From contig JAGHZQ010000084.1 in the NCBI GenBank assembly GCA_017746715.1, forward strand, positions 1 to 64,000: 64,000 nucleotides of DNA, read 5' to 3'. The first letter of the stretch is position 1, and the number at the start of each line of letters is the position of its first letter. The notes under the pieces were generated by a model. It did not search any database. It was not told the DNA's origin and saw only the letters and a program-made list of their open reading frames with translations. The translations under genes and the position numbers were made by a program. This stretch comes from Cyanobacteria bacterium SBLK. GTDB lineage: Bacteria > Cyanobacteriota > Cyanobacteriia > Cyanobacteriales > Spirulinaceae. Shown in pieces: positions 33,109 through 42,449 of the stretch.

Positions 33109-34983
33109 TTAGAATTTTGAATTGATAATTTTGAATTTTGAATTGATTTGATGGCTTCTCAAAAATGGAGAATTCATAATTGCCGAATTTGCTTTAGCAA
33201 TTTTGCAATGGGGAGTACTAACCAGTCGGACGGGGAGAGTAATTTTAAATTCCGTACCGCGACCGACTTCTGAAAAAACCTCAATTCGACCGTCATGCTT
33301 TTCGATAATACGATAACAAATCGATAAGCCTAAACCCGTTCCTTGACCAATGGGTTTCGTCGTAAAAAAGGGATTAAAAATTTTATGACGAATGTTTTCA
33401 GGAATTCCCAAGCCATTATCGAGAATACTAATCTGAATTGTATCTTCCTGCGTTCTGCAAGTCCGAATTGTAATTTGTTTGGTTTCAATATCGCGATTTA
33501 GTAGCGTATCAATGCTATTAACAATTAAATTCAGAAAAACTTGATTGAGTTGGGCGGGATAGCAAGAAATTTTTGGTAGATCGCCATAGTCCCTAATAAT
33601 TTCAATTCCTTGTTTAATTTTATGACCAAGCACGATCAACGTGCTCTCAATTCCTTCGTGAAGATCGACATCTTTGACTTCTGCTTCATCCAAACGAGAA
33701 AAATTTCGCAAAGAAGTGACGATTTCTCGAATGCGTTGAGTTCCCATTCGCATTGATGCGAGAATTCTAGGAAAGTCGGCTTGCAGAAAATCGAAATCTA
33801 TCTCTTCTAATTTATCTTTAATTTTGGATTCGCGATCGGGAGAATATCCTTGGTAAAGGGCAATTAAATCGAAGAGATCGTCGAGATATTCTGCTGCATG
33901 GGTGACGTTCCCGTGAATAAAATTAACGGGATTATTAATTTCGTGAGCAATTCCGGCAACCATTTCTCCCAAACTGGACATTTTTTCAGTCTGAATCAGT
34001 TGTGCTTGGGTTTCTTGTAAAGCCACTAAAGTTTCTTGTAGTTCGCGAGTACGCTCTTCGACGCGTTCTTCTAAACAATGTCGAGCATCTGCAAGTTCTT
34101 CAATTTGTTGTTTGACTTTACGAATGAGTTGATTGAGAGAATCAGCCAAGACTCCCACTTCATCTCGAGTTTTAACGTTCGCTTGGAGATTGTAATTGGA
34201 ATCTTGAGTCACTTTCCGGGCGGTTTCCGTAACTGCTTCGAGGGGATGAGCAATTTTGCGTCCGGTATAAAGAGAAAGAGCGACTGCCACTCCGATAGAA
34301 ACTAAGAGACTGGCCATAATAATTTGTTCTCGCAAATACTCGGCTTTCTCTGCTTGTTGCTTTGCTGTTTCTTGAGTTTTGATGGCAAGGTCGAGTAATT
34401 TTTCAAATTGACTGGTTAATTTTTCAAATTGAATATCAATTTTTTGGGTTTCGTCTTCCAGTACGGAGAGCAAAACTTTTTTTTGTGCCTCTTCTCGACC
34501 TTCTATCGATAAATTAAGAGGATTGACTTGCGGCCAAATTGCCTCAATGCGTTCTCTGTAAATGCGGACATTTATTTTATAATCTCGACAAAGTTTTTCG
34601 ATAGATTTTGTTGATTTTCCTGCCCGATCGCGAACGTTTTTGAGTTTCTCTAATAATTCGTTTGTCCGTTTGATATCGGTTTGAAACTGTCCCACTTCAT
34701 AACGAAACCAAAATGGATCTTCAATGGAAGCAATCAGTTTTTGGGGATGAGCGCGAATTTTCAGGATAGAGGTTTCTAGATCGTGAAGGAGTATTTCTTG
34801 TTGGGTCGCGATCGCGAGATTTTCCCTTGCTTGGTGTTGATAATAATCTCCGATGGTCAATCCTAACATCGTCCCAGAAATTGATATTCCCATAGCCAGA
34901 GAACTGGCATAAACAATTTTTTTGGAAATACTAGACAGTTTCCATTTGGCCAGCCATTTTTTCACCCGTTTTAGCTCCATCAT
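33109..34983 (-). CDS. HAMP-domain sensor histidine kinase
   Basis: The 624-residue protein has two membrane helices (about 20-45 and 218-240) enclosing a helical periplasmic sensor. Then come a HAMP domain (GRKIAHPLEAVTETARKV), a coiled coil, and a HisKA of the cyanobacterial EKMSSLGEMVAGIAHEINNPVNFIHG type, with the phospho-histidine in AHEINNP. A HATPase with DNGLGIP and GTGLGLSIC ends the protein. It starts 44 bases after a phosphonate/phosphate-binding-like lipoprotein gene on the same strand. The pair probably senses a periplasmic ligand together. The C-terminal tail after LPVRLV repeats FKI/INSKF and derives from a short repeat. Confidence 0.9.
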   Translation of the reverse strand: MMELKRVKKWLAKWKLSSISKKIVYASSLAMGISISGTMLGLTIGDYYQHQARENLAIATQQEILLHDLETSILKIRAHPQKLIASIEDPFWFRYEVGQFQTDIKRTNELLEKLKNVRDRAGKSTKSIEKLCRDYKINVRIYRERIEAIWPQVNPLNLSIEGREEAQKKVLLSVLEDETQKIDIQFEKLTSQFEKLLDLAIKTQETAKQQAEKAEYLREQIIMASLLVSIGVAVALSLYTGRKIAHPLEAVTETARKVTQDSNYNLQANVKTRDEVGVLADSLNQLIRKVKQQIEELADARHCLEERVEERTRELQETLVALQETQAQLIQTEKMSSLGEMVAGIAHEINNPVNFIHGNVTHAAEYLDDLFDLIALYQGYSPDRESKIKDKLEEIDFDFLQADFPRILASMRMGTQRIREIVTSLRNFSRLDEAEVKDVDLHEGIESTLIVLGHKIKQGIEIIRDYGDLPKISCYPAQLNQVFLNLIVNSIDTLLNRDIETKQITIRTCRTQEDTIQISILDNGLGIPENIRHKIFNPFFTTKPIGQGTGLGLSICYRIIEKHDGRIEVFSEVGRGTEFKITLPVRLVSTPHCKIAKANSAIMNSPFLRSHQINSKFKIINSKF

Positions 34984-35027
34984 TGCTTATCGCGAGAGAA
35001 TGCTAGCTAACATTCCCCCCAGTGAAT

Positions 35028-35987
35028 TTAAAGATAATCTTCTTCGCCAATGGTTTTATACCCCTCGCGAATCAGATCGTAATCTTCATCTTTTGCCGGA
35101 ACCATTTTCGATTCCGCATATTTTTTGTTAGCAGGAGAGACTAACATCGCTTCCACGATCGCTCTTTCGTTCTTGACAACGCGCGATCGCATTTCATCGA
35201 TACATTCACTTTCAAGGGAAGGGTTGGCAACAAGAATATCGTTAGGCAGTTGTTCTCCGGTGGCAATAACGGAAAATTCGGATTCGGATAGGTTCTGCTC
35301 GCCTAAAACCCTTTGATAGCGGGTGCTGGCATCTGCCCAAGCATCGAGTTTGCCTTCTTTGAGTTCGAGCAAGCCACTATCATCGCCGATAATCTTGGTA
35401 TTAAAATCTTTGTTTAACTCGAATCCTGCCTCTTTTAATAAACGCAAAACCCCTAAATGTCCGGCGGTAGAACCTTCTTCGCGAATGCCGATGGTTTTGC
35501 CCTTAAGGTCTTCAACGCTGCTGATATCGGTGTCGGCGATGCCAAGAATGATAGTATGATAGCCCGGACGGGTAATGCCCACGAGGGGAACGGCATCGGC
35601 TTTTGCCTTCATCAGGACGTATTCTGAGGGACCCGCGAGGGCGAGATCGATGCGATCGAACATTAAGGCTGGAGCTGCCGCAACATGGGTGCTCACGGGA
35701 AACAGTTCGATGGGAATGCCTAAAACATCTCCTAGGGTTGTTTGAAATGCACCAAATTCATCTTTGAGGCGTTCTTCTCCCGGAATGTCCGTTACGGCAA
35801 ATCTTAATTGTTCCGGACAACTGGCGATCGGTTCGGCTAGGTTTGTTGAAGAAGATGATGAAGGGGGGTCTCCTCCGGCAGAGCCGCAAGCCATCATCAA
35901 CACTAAGGGCAATGCGAGTAAGTTTTTGCCTGTGTTTTTGCCTGTCATTGCTTGCTTTCTCGATTTAACGTCTTGGATTTCTGACAT
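35028..35987 (-). CDS. PhnD-like phosphate/phosphonate-binding lipoprotein
   Basis: The 319-residue protein has a lipoprotein signal peptide with lipobox LMMACG and a Ser-rich linker. A PhnD-type solute-binding domain follows: LRFAVTDIPGEERLKDEFGAFQTTLGDVLG, LALAGPSEYVLM, and the IGIREEGSTAGHLGVLRLL ligand-pocket segment. An AGGAA site favours the start at 35987; an internal ATG at 35948 is an alternative. No permease or ATPase is adjacent. The following gene is a sensor kinase, suggesting signalling rather than uptake. Confidence 0.87.
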   Translation of the reverse strand: MSEIQDVKSRKQAMTGKNTGKNLLALPLVLMMACGSAGGDPPSSSSSTNLAEPIASCPEQLRFAVTDIPGEERLKDEFGAFQTTLGDVLGIPIELFPVSTHVAAAPALMFDRIDLALAGPSEYVLMKAKADAVPLVGITRPGYHTIILGIADTDISSVEDLKGKTIGIREEGSTAGHLGVLRLLKEAGFELNKDFNTKIIGDDSGLLELKEGKLDAWADASTRYQRVLGEQNLSESEFSVIATGEQLPNDILVANPSLESECIDEMRSRVVKNERAIVEAMLVSPANKKYAESKMVPAKDEDYDLIREGYKTIGEEDYL

Positions 35988-36003
35988 TTCAATTTCCTCA
36001 ATT

Positions 36004-36037
36004 GTTCAAAGTACAATACAACGTTCAAAGTACAATA
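36004..36037. repeat. 15-bp direct repeat upstream of the PhnD-like gene
   Basis: GTTCAAAGTACAATA occurs twice with a 19-bp period, 16-50 bases before the start codon at 35987. It could be a pair of operator half-sites or a slippage product. The rest of the 35988-36366 gap is AT-rich, with no gene seen. Confidence 0.55.
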
Positions 36038-36366
36038 AAGGTCGAGATCGGAATAGACGCGACCGAGTTATTTGCGTTTCCAAGTTCTTAGGGAGAGCGC
36101 AGTCAATAGTTAAATCTCTAACTTTCTCAATTATAGCTTTTTAAGTTAAAGAAAGAATTAAAAGAAATGAGATTAATGTAAATTTTCTTTAAAGCGATAA
36201 AATTTAAGTGCGATCTTCTTAATTTAAAGCAAGATAAGAAGAGTGATGCTCGATCGCAATACCCTCTGATGATTGTTTATTAAATCTTATGATTTCATCT
36301 GTTTTGTCAATTTTTATGACGATAAGTAGGAAAATCAAAACCAATTAGACGATCGGGATTTTTCAG

Positions 36367-37158
36367 ATGTTTTTGTTTCTCTCTAAATTTCTCCCTTTGT
36401 TTTTCTATCCGTTGGGACTCTCGTGCATTTTATTAATTATTTCTTTCGTTTTGGCTTGGCGGCGATCGCGTTGGACGCCTTTGCCAATTGCTCTAGCTTG
36501 TGCGCTTTTGATCGTGGCAAGCCATCCAAGGGTGAATATTTTCCTCATTCGTTCTCTCGAAAGCCAACACATCCCCTCAGAAGAACTCCCGCAAGCCGAT
36601 GCAATCGTCGTACTGGGGGGATGTATTAAACCCGATAGTCCGCCTCGTCCCATGGTGGATCTCACAGAAGGCAGCGATCGTCTTCTCTATGCCGTGCAAC
36701 TTTACAGACAACAAAAAGCACCTTTAATTATTGTTTCTGGGGGGCGCATCGGCTGGGGAAAAAAATTCCGACCCGAGTCCGCAGATATGGCACGCTTTCT
36801 GGAGTTTATGGGAGTGCCGCGATCGGCAATTATGGAGGAATCGGAGTCTCTCAATACTTATCAAAATGCCGTCAATGTGAAGCAGATTTTACAAAAAGAA
36901 AAGATCGATCGCATTTTACTGGTCACATCAGCAATGCACATGGCGCGATCGTATCTGATTTTCAAGCATCAAAATATTAATTTCGTCCCCGCACCTACCG
37001 ATTTTTTGACAACGGATAATCTCAAAGTTAAATCGAGTTTTAATTTGCGGGTATTCTTATTAAGTTTAATTCCCAGCGTGGATCGCCTTGGCAACACCAC
37101 GCAAGCCTTAAAAGAATATATAGGTATTGTGGTTTACTGGTTGCGAGGTTGGTTGTAA
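36367..37158 (+). CDS. YdcF/ElyC-family DUF218 membrane protein
   Basis: The 263-residue protein has two N-terminal hydrophobic helices (LPLFFYPLGLSCILLIISFVLAW and PLPIALACALLIVA). A DUF218 domain follows: DAIVVLGGCI, SDRLLYAVQLYRQQKAPLIIVSGG, ESESLNTYQNAVNV, ILLVTSAMHMARS. The ElyC/SanA relatives act in envelope integrity or peptidoglycan precursor metabolism. The precise role is unknown. Confidence 0.87.
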   Translation: MFLFLSKFLPLFFYPLGLSCILLIISFVLAWRRSRWTPLPIALACALLIVASHPRVNIFLIRSLESQHIPSEELPQADAIVVLGGCIKPDSPPRPMVDLTEGSDRLLYAVQLYRQQKAPLIIVSGGRIGWGKKFRPESADMARFLEFMGVPRSAIMEESESLNTYQNAVNVKQILQKEKIDRILLVTSAMHMARSYLIFKHQNINFVPAPTDFLTTDNLKVKSSFNLRVFLLSLIPSVDRLGNTTQALKEYIGIVVYWLRGWL

Positions 37159-37185
37159 AGATTAGAGGGACAGCCCCTCAAACCA

Positions 37186-37201
37186 AAGAGCGATCGCTCT
37201 T
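37186..37201. terminator. HIP1-centred palindrome after the DUF218 gene
   Basis: AAGAGCGATCGCTCTT is a perfect 16-bp palindrome 28 bases after the stop. It may end transcription, although no long T-run follows. Confidence 0.4.
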
Positions 37202-37360
37202 CATCGAGAATGGCGAATGCGAAGAGGAACGCAAAAAAATCTCACTTTTTGTACCTCAAAGGATATAGAAAATCCTCTTGAAAAAGGAACTCACAAGAAT
37301 TCCTTTCCCTTGAAAAATGCCTTGCAAAAACAAGAGTGCCGAGAATGAGCGAAAAGCGCT

Positions 37361-37492
37361 TTAGTCTTCGTGTTCCTCAAAAGGATCGAGCAGTTCTGCC
37401 GAAGGTGCGCCAAAAGACATGTAGATGGAGTAGGCCGTGACGGCCAGCAATAAAATACCGATACCAATGATAAAAACTGTTGCGGGTTCCAT
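37361..37492 (-). CDS. psbN: PsbN, photosystem II assembly protein
   Basis: 43 residues from MEPATVFIIGIGILLLAVTAYS, a single membrane helix followed by the conserved YMSFGAPSAELLDPFEEHED tail. The frame is open 24 codons upstream but that part is not conserved. PsbN is needed for photosystem II assembly and repair. It is divergent from psbH, the arrangement usual in cyanobacteria and plastids. Confidence 0.96.
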   Translation of the reverse strand: MEPATVFIIGIGILLLAVTAYSIYMSFGAPSAELLDPFEEHED

Positions 37493-37588
37493 TTTTTGAT
37501 TTGAAGATGAGACCGATAGCTCTATAATATTACAAGACATTAAGAAAATGTCATTTTCATTCATCTTTGAATATCCATTTTTGAAATT

Positions 37589-37792
37589 ATGGCACAGCGC
37601 ACCTGGTTGGGCGATCGACTAAGGCCCTTAAACTCCGAGTATGGAAAAGTTGCTCCCGGTTGGGGAACGACTAACGTAATGGCAATTTTCATGCTGTTAT
37701 TTTTCGTGTTCTTGTTAATCATCTTGCAGATTTACAACTCCGATCTCGTTCTCAATGGCGTTGATGTCGATTGGAGAAGTTTGGGAAATTAG
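37589..37792 (+). CDS. psbH: Photosystem II reaction centre protein H
   Basis: The 67-residue protein contains LRPLNSEYGKVAPGWGTT, then one membrane helix (VMAIFMLLFFVFLLIILQIYN) and a short lumenal tail VDVDWRSLGN. PsbH supports QA-QB electron flow and photosystem II stability in the thylakoid. It is followed by a strong terminator, so it is probably monocistronic. Confidence 0.97.
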   Translation: MAQRTWLGDRLRPLNSEYGKVAPGWGTTNVMAIFMLLFFVFLLIILQIYNSDLVLNGVDVDWRSLGN

Positions 37793-37862
37793 CTGAGAAA
37801 TCCCGGTTAAGTGAAGGTCAAACGCCTTTATCCCAAGTATTTTCTACATTAGAGCCATGTTG

Positions 37863-37882
37863 CCCGGTTCGCCGGGTTTTTT
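37863..37882 (+). terminator. Rho-independent terminator after psbH
   Basis: CCCGG-TTCG-CCGGG followed by TTTTTT. The stable UUCG tetraloop and the U-tract make this a textbook terminator, between psbH and tatA. Confidence 0.92.
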
Positions 37883-37925
37883 GTTGTGTCACAATAAATA
37901 CGCAAACGAAGAAGGGAGTCTCATT

Positions 37926-38225
37926 ATGAATGTTTTTGGTATTGGTTTACCGGAAATGGTGTTGATTTTGGTTGTTGCCCTGCTCATTTTCGGTCCGAAA
38001 AAATTACCGGAAATCGGACGCAGTCTTGGAAAAGCCATTCGAGGATTCCAAGAGGCTTCTAATGAATTCCAAAATGAGTTCAAGCGAGAAGCCCAACAGA
38101 TCGAAGAAACTGTAAAAATGAATGCTCGCTTAGAACCGCCCAAATCAACTCCCGTCCAGCCCGAGACGGAAGCAACAACAGAATCAGCCCCAGAACCAGC
38201 TCCACCCGAATCCGCTCAAACCTAG
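37926..38225 (+). CDS. tatA: Twin-arginine translocase TatA/E family subunit
   Basis: 99 residues from MNVFGIGLPEMVLILVVALLIFGPKKLPEIGRSLG: one membrane helix, the FGPKKLPE hinge, an amphipathic helix (AIRGFQEASNEFQNEFKREA) and a Pro/Glu-rich tail. The upstream in-frame ATG at 37857 lies on the psbH terminator and is not used. It forms the Tat pore for folded proteins. Tat-type signal peptides occur nearby in the window, for example in the agmatine deiminases. Confidence 0.93.
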   Translation: MNVFGIGLPEMVLILVVALLIFGPKKLPEIGRSLGKAIRGFQEASNEFQNEFKREAQQIEETVKMNARLEPPKSTPVQPETEATTESAPEPAPPESAQT

Positions 38226-38305
38226 GCATCAACCCCTTCGCTTGCTTATCGGATTGGCGATCGCCGACTCTATGGTTCGCTTGCTGTGGATTCTCAGAGC
38301 CAAAT

Positions 38306-39013
38306 TTAAGGACTTGGCGGTTCAAAACGATAGCCATAGCCTCGAATTGTTTTAATAAAAGAGGGCTGAGAAACATTGGTTTCGATTTTTTTGCGAATTT
38401 GCCCGATGTGTACGTCTACAACTCTTTGATCCCCCACCATATCATCGTAATCCCAAACCTCTTTGATTAAAGTGGGACGACTTAAGGCTTCATTGGGATG
38501 AGTAGCCAAGTAATAGAGCAGATCGAATTCTAGGGAGGTGAAGGAAACGAGTTCCCTATTAACTTTCACTTCTCGTCGCTGGGGATCGATTGCCAAATCG
38601 CCAAAGACGAGGATTTCCTTCTCCGGGGGGGGCATGACCGGTCGCTTGCGCTTGAGAATCGCCCCAACGCGAAATTCGAGTTCTTGCAAATCGAATGGCT
38701 TGGTTAAGTAATCATCAGCCCCCTTTCTAAAACCGATTGCCTTGTCTTCCGTATCGTTACGGCTGGTGAGCATCAACACGAAAACGTCCGTCCCTTTTTG
38801 CATTTCCTCGCACAGATCGTAGCCGAGAGCATCGGGCAGATTCACGTCGAGAATGACCAGATCGGGGCGAAAATTTTCAAACAAAGCCAAGGCAGACTTC
38901 CCATCAGCTGCCGACTCCACTTGATACTTTTTTTGCAAAAGAAATCGTTTGACGAGGTTTCGGATCGCTGGGTCATCATCCACAACAAGAATTTTGATAG
39001 AGTCCGTAGCCAT
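38306..39013 (-). CDS. OmpR-family response regulator
   Basis: The 235-residue protein has a receiver with VVDDDPAIRNLV, phospho-acceptor aspartate in LVILDVNLPD, and the KPF lysine. A winged-helix DNA-binding domain follows, ending VVDVHIGQIRKKIE and IRGYGYRFEPP. It is a transcription factor of unknown targets. No kinase is adjacent. The upstream 345-base gap contains a 13-bp direct repeat (39091-39103 and 39106-39118). Confidence 0.93.
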   Translation of the reverse strand: MATDSIKILVVDDDPAIRNLVKRFLLQKKYQVESAADGKSALALFENFRPDLVILDVNLPDALGYDLCEEMQKGTDVFVLMLTSRNDTEDKAIGFRKGADDYLTKPFDLQELEFRVGAILKRKRPVMPPPEKEILVFGDLAIDPQRREVKVNRELVSFTSLEFDLLYYLATHPNEALSRPTLIKEVWDYDDMVGDQRVVDVHIGQIRKKIETNVSQPSFIKTIRGYGYRFEPPSP

Positions 39014-39090
39014 AGTTTTTCTTTGGAAAAGCTAAAAAACTAGATATTATGACTTAAAGTAAGGCCAGTTGACCCAAGGGTGTACTCGGT

Positions 39091-39118
39091 ATTCTAGACA
39101 ACAGCATTCTAGACAACA
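39091..39118. repeat. 13-bp direct repeat in the divergent promoter region
   Basis: ATTCTAGACAACA occurs twice, 15 bases apart, between the divergent response-regulator and CPP1-like genes. A two-site operator is possible. Nothing else distinctive is seen in 39014-39361. Confidence 0.55.
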
Positions 39119-39361
39119 ATAGAGACACTGCTAGGTTACTCTAAATAGATTAGGTCACGCTCGATGGATTGACACCCGATCGGCAATTGTTTCTCGAGAT
39201 GGCAATCCAATTTACTACCCTCTTGCGATCGAGCTACACTAGCTTGATAAGGGAGTGCGGCCAAGGGTTAATGCAGCAAGCATTGGCTACTCTATTTATT
39301 AAACCAGTGTAGAATTTGCAGCAACCAAAGGCAAAGACGGGACTATTGTGGAGGTTGTTTG

Positions 39362-39988
39362 ATGAGCGAACAAAATCCCTATGAAACTCTAGGGTTAACA
39401 CGAGACGCTTCTTTTGAAGAAATTCAAGATGCCAGAAGTCGTTTGAGCCAACAATACGAAAATGACGCAAAGCAAGTGCAAAACATCGAAGCCGCCTACG
39501 ATGCGATTATCATGGATCGCTTGAAAATGCGTCAAGAAGGCAAAATCAAAGTTCCCGATCGCATTCGCTTTCCGGAACGAAAAGCAGAAGCACCTCCCCC
39601 AACTTCTCTCGATGCACCAACGGTTTCGACGGGTTGGGTTCAGCAATTTATCGATACGCCCTCGCGAGCGGATATCCTCTGGCCGGCTTCAATCTTTTTG
39701 AGCTTGGCGATTTTAACATTGTTAGCTCCGAATGAAAATTCTACCTTAACCCCCTTGGCGCTGGCCTTGGGATTTTGCGCCAATCTTTATTTTCTCAATC
39801 GCAAGGAACGCCGCTTTGGCCGTGCTTTGCTGATGACTTTTGCCGGATTATTGTTTGGATTGATAACGGGCGGCCTTCTTGCCGGTTTGGTCAGCTCTCC
39901 CGTTGGCAATGGCGGGACTTCTCCGGTGGAGTTTGCCCAATTGCTAACTTTTCTGATCTTCTGGTTGACCAGTAGTTTTCTGCGTTAA
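39362..39988 (+). CDS. CPP1-like (J-like) membrane protein
   Basis: About 208 residues from the ATG at 39362, with GGAGG ten bases before it. The N-terminus is a J-like domain without the HPD motif (QNPYETLGLTRDASFEEIQDARSRLSQQY). Hydrophobic helices follow (ILWPASIFLSLAILTLL, LTPLALALGFCANLYFL, ALLMTFAGLLFGLITGGLLAGL). This matches the CPP1/CDF1 family, where the plant member protects protochlorophyllide oxidoreductase. Its cyanobacterial role is inferred. Confidence 0.88.
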   Translation: MSEQNPYETLGLTRDASFEEIQDARSRLSQQYENDAKQVQNIEAAYDAIIMDRLKMRQEGKIKVPDRIRFPERKAEAPPPTSLDAPTVSTGWVQQFIDTPSRADILWPASIFLSLAILTLLAPNENSTLTPLALALGFCANLYFLNRKERRFGRALLMTFAGLLFGLITGGLLAGLVSSPVGNGGTSPVEFAQLLTFLIFWLTSSFLR

Positions 39989-39995
39989 CTCAGCT

Positions 39996-40024
39996 CGATT
40001 AATTCCCATCTGGGGGATTAATCG
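39996..40024 (+). terminator. Hairpin after the CPP1-like gene
   Basis: CGATTAATTCCC pairs with GGGGGATTAATCG around a short loop, just after the stop. It is a likely terminator although followed by GGCC rather than T. Confidence 0.5.
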
Positions 40025-40143
40025 GGCCGATGTTCCCTTGTTGTATAAATTTTTATAAAAAAAACAAAGAAATGTAACAAGATTTTTTCTCATGAGAGAT
40101 TATTTGTTCTCCGTTCCGTTCGCCTTTTTTTGATTTCCCATCA

Positions 40144-41664
40144 TTACTCGGAGGATTCCCAACGAGTTTGTACGGAACCATCAATGCCTAAAATTAAATC
40201 CACCTTCAAGGTTTGATAGTTAGGATCTGGCATGACAAAAGGTTTGCCCAGTTGCGGTACGGGCGCGCGCTCGAGATAGGTTCTTGCCGTTTCTCCAAGG
40301 GGAATAATTCGTTCGAGAGAGCCGTCACCTGCCAAATGCAAGCGATATTCTAAGGCTGTGGGCAGATTTTCCGGCGGTTGCCAGCGCTGTTGGAAATAGC
40401 TCCGAACTTGAGAGACTCGAGGCGGCTCGACTGGCTCGAGTTCTATATTCCTATCTTCTAACGCACCTGAATCGGATGGTCGGTCGAAACTTTCAATCGC
40501 CTCTTCTTGACGCTCTAATGCCCTTGTTGCTGACGAACGGGATAGAGAGGGAGATGGGGGAGCAGGGGAAGATGGGGGAGCAAGGGGAGAAGAAGCAGAG
40601 GGCGTAATCGAAGCAGGGGGAAAGGGAGAGGAAAAATCTTGGGGGGCTTCTCGGGATGCTTTGGGTTGAGTGGGAACTGTCGCGAGTCGTTCTGGTGGGA
40701 GGATGGTTTCCAGAGCACTATCTTGTTGCCGTTGACCTTCTTCGGTCACGGCAGGCAAATCCGGCAGAACTGGGGCTTCTGGGGGAGCAATCGGCGCGAT
40801 TTCGCTTTCCTCTTCAGGGGGCAGTGGAGAAGGGGCATTACGAGGACGGCTTTGGTTGAGAGGACGAGGCGGGCCGGGAATGAAAATGGGAGCATTGGGA
40901 ACTCGAGGGGCCGTGACTGTTGGCGGTGGAGTCAGGGGAGCGCGTCCGGATAACTCGTCGGGAAAATCGGGCTGGGGGAGAGGAGGCGGTTCGGGCAGGG
41001 GGGGGAGGGGTTCGACGGGAGCAGTGGCAAGAGAATCGGATTCTGGGGATGAGGCAACCTCCAATTGAGTTTGAGGTAATGGGGAGAAACGAACGATCGC
41101 CGTTGCCAATCCTGCCGTTACCATCAATAAAGCCGCAACTTTTCCCCAAACGGGAACGACGGGGAGAGAAGATGAGCGAGTCGAAGGCAAGCGATCGATC
41201 TCGCTGCTGTACTCGTCAAGAGCTGCAGCCAAGTCAAAAAGTTGAGTGGCACTCAACGATACGATTCCACTCACATTCTCCGCCGCCAATTGTCCGAGGG
41301 CCAGTTCGTGAAAGAGCAATCCTTGGGGTTGAAGATGAGGTAAAGTTCCCGATAAAGGCAAATCCTCGGGAACGGGTGAATGGTTAACAGCCAACGGTAT
41401 GGCAGAAAGAAGGGGTAAATTCGCCGCAGAGGATTGCAACAAAAAATCTTGAACGTAAGCCGTCACCACATCGCACAAGCGGTCTAATTGTTCGCGATCG
41501 CCGCGAACGATCGGCGGCTCTTCTTGAATCTGCCTGGGATCGTCAAATCGCAATTCAAAGCGTAATTCGTCAACGAGCGTCTTGCCCCACAAACGCGCGA
41601 GCGGCGATCGCTTGGCAATAATTTCTAAGGTACAAGTCGGAGGCGTATAACGACGAATGAGCAT
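40144..41664 (-). CDS. DUF4335 family protein
   Basis: The 506-residue protein begins with the cyanobacterial DUF4335 domain (MLIRRYTPPTCTLEIIAKRSPLARLWGK, then LSFELRF-like strands). A membrane helix follows (VWGKVAALLMVTAGLATAIV), then about 200 residues of Pro-rich linker. It ends in a C-terminal segment RSYFQQRWQPPENLPTALEYRLHL with LDG-like repeats, resembling TonB/energy-transducing C-termini in layout. It is usually adjacent to DUF3038, as here. Function unknown. Confidence 0.8.
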   Translation of the reverse strand: MLIRRYTPPTCTLEIIAKRSPLARLWGKTLVDELRFELRFDDPRQIQEEPPIVRGDREQLDRLCDVVTAYVQDFLLQSSAANLPLLSAIPLAVNHSPVPEDLPLSGTLPHLQPQGLLFHELALGQLAAENVSGIVSLSATQLFDLAAALDEYSSEIDRLPSTRSSSLPVVPVWGKVAALLMVTAGLATAIVRFSPLPQTQLEVASSPESDSLATAPVEPLPPLPEPPPLPQPDFPDELSGRAPLTPPPTVTAPRVPNAPIFIPGPPRPLNQSRPRNAPSPLPPEEESEIAPIAPPEAPVLPDLPAVTEEGQRQQDSALETILPPERLATVPTQPKASREAPQDFSSPFPPASITPSASSPLAPPSSPAPPSPSLSRSSATRALERQEEAIESFDRPSDSGALEDRNIELEPVEPPRVSQVRSYFQQRWQPPENLPTALEYRLHLAGDGSLERIIPLGETARTYLERAPVPQLGKPFVMPDPNYQTLKVDLILGIDGSVQTRWESSE

Positions 41665-41682
41665 TTTGGTTGTTGGTTGTTG

Positions 41683-41733
41683 ACTGAGCGAAGCCGAAGT
41701 GTTGGTTGTGGGTACTGAGCAAAGCCGAAGTGT
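41683..41733. repeat. Tandem pair of ACTGAGC..AGCCGAAGT repeats
   Basis: ACTGAGCGAAGCCGAAGT (41683) and ACTGAGCAAAGCCGAAGT (41714) lie 31 bases apart within GTTGGTTGTTG-type sequence. Both lie in the gap between the DUF3038 and DUF4335 genes. Confidence 0.65.
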
Positions 41734-41778
41734 TGGTTGCTGGTTGTTGCCCGTTCCCCAACTAATAACTGATAATTG

Positions 41779-42363
41779 TTAATTGATAAGTGCCAGCCAC
41801 AAGCGGCGGTGTCCGTTGGCTGCGCTGTAAAAGAGTAAATCGATTAATAACTTTAAAGCGAGGCGATCGAGTCCGATTGCAGAACTCGTTTCGTCTTCTT
41901 CCATGCGCTCTTGATAGGCATTGCAAAAATTGTCTAAATAGTCTCCCAACAAAGCCGCTTGATGGGGAGGGCGATCGTCTTGCACCATCTGCTCGAGCAG
42001 GGCTACTGCCCGACGAATCAACTCTTGATGCTTCTGGGCCAAGCGACAGCTAATCAGAACCAGCGATCGCGCCTCTTCCACATCCAATTTTTTCCGTCCC
42101 CCCGAACTTTTGCGCAGGGGATTGGACTGACGCAAGCGCCACAGCCCCACGCGATCGCCGATACGAGACTCCAAGCCCAATTCTTTTGCCGTTTTGAGAA
42201 TGGCATCGGAACCGATCCCGATCAGGGCTTCTAAGGCCAGCAAAATCAGATCGAGATGAGTTTTGATATTGTCGAGTTGATTCCCATTGGGGGATGCGGC
42301 GAGGCTTAAATCCTGCCACAATTGTTCGTGGCGTTGGTGGAGTTGGGGACTGCTGGACTGCAT
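41779..42363 (-). CDS. DUF3038 family protein
   Basis: The 194-residue soluble, mostly helical protein matches the cyanobacterial DUF3038 family: LDLILLALEALIGIGSDAIL, WRLRQSNPLRKSS, GLDRLALKLLIDLLFYSAANGHRRLW. It is transcribed toward the DUF4335 gene, probably in one unit broken by repeats. Function unknown. Confidence 0.85.
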   Translation of the reverse strand: MQSSSPQLHQRHEQLWQDLSLAASPNGNQLDNIKTHLDLILLALEALIGIGSDAILKTAKELGLESRIGDRVGLWRLRQSNPLRKSSGGRKKLDVEEARSLVLISCRLAQKHQELIRRAVALLEQMVQDDRPPHQAALLGDYLDNFCNAYQERMEEDETSSAIGLDRLALKLLIDLLFYSAANGHRRLWLALIN

Positions 42364-42449
42364 AAATTTAGCTTAGCGAAGCGCTCGATATTGAAGGGCT
42401 GCCGTTACCATTCTGGCAACATTTTGAATTTTGGATTGAAAATAAACAG

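Noticed and set aside
36100..36366. Pho-box upstream of the PhnD-like gene
   Set aside because: TTTAA-rich stretches occur, but no three regularly spaced CTTAACCT-like units are visible.
40500..41390. Open frames on the plus strand opposite the DUF4335 gene
   Set aside because: They are shadows of the Pro-rich linker, whose codon bias keeps other frames open.
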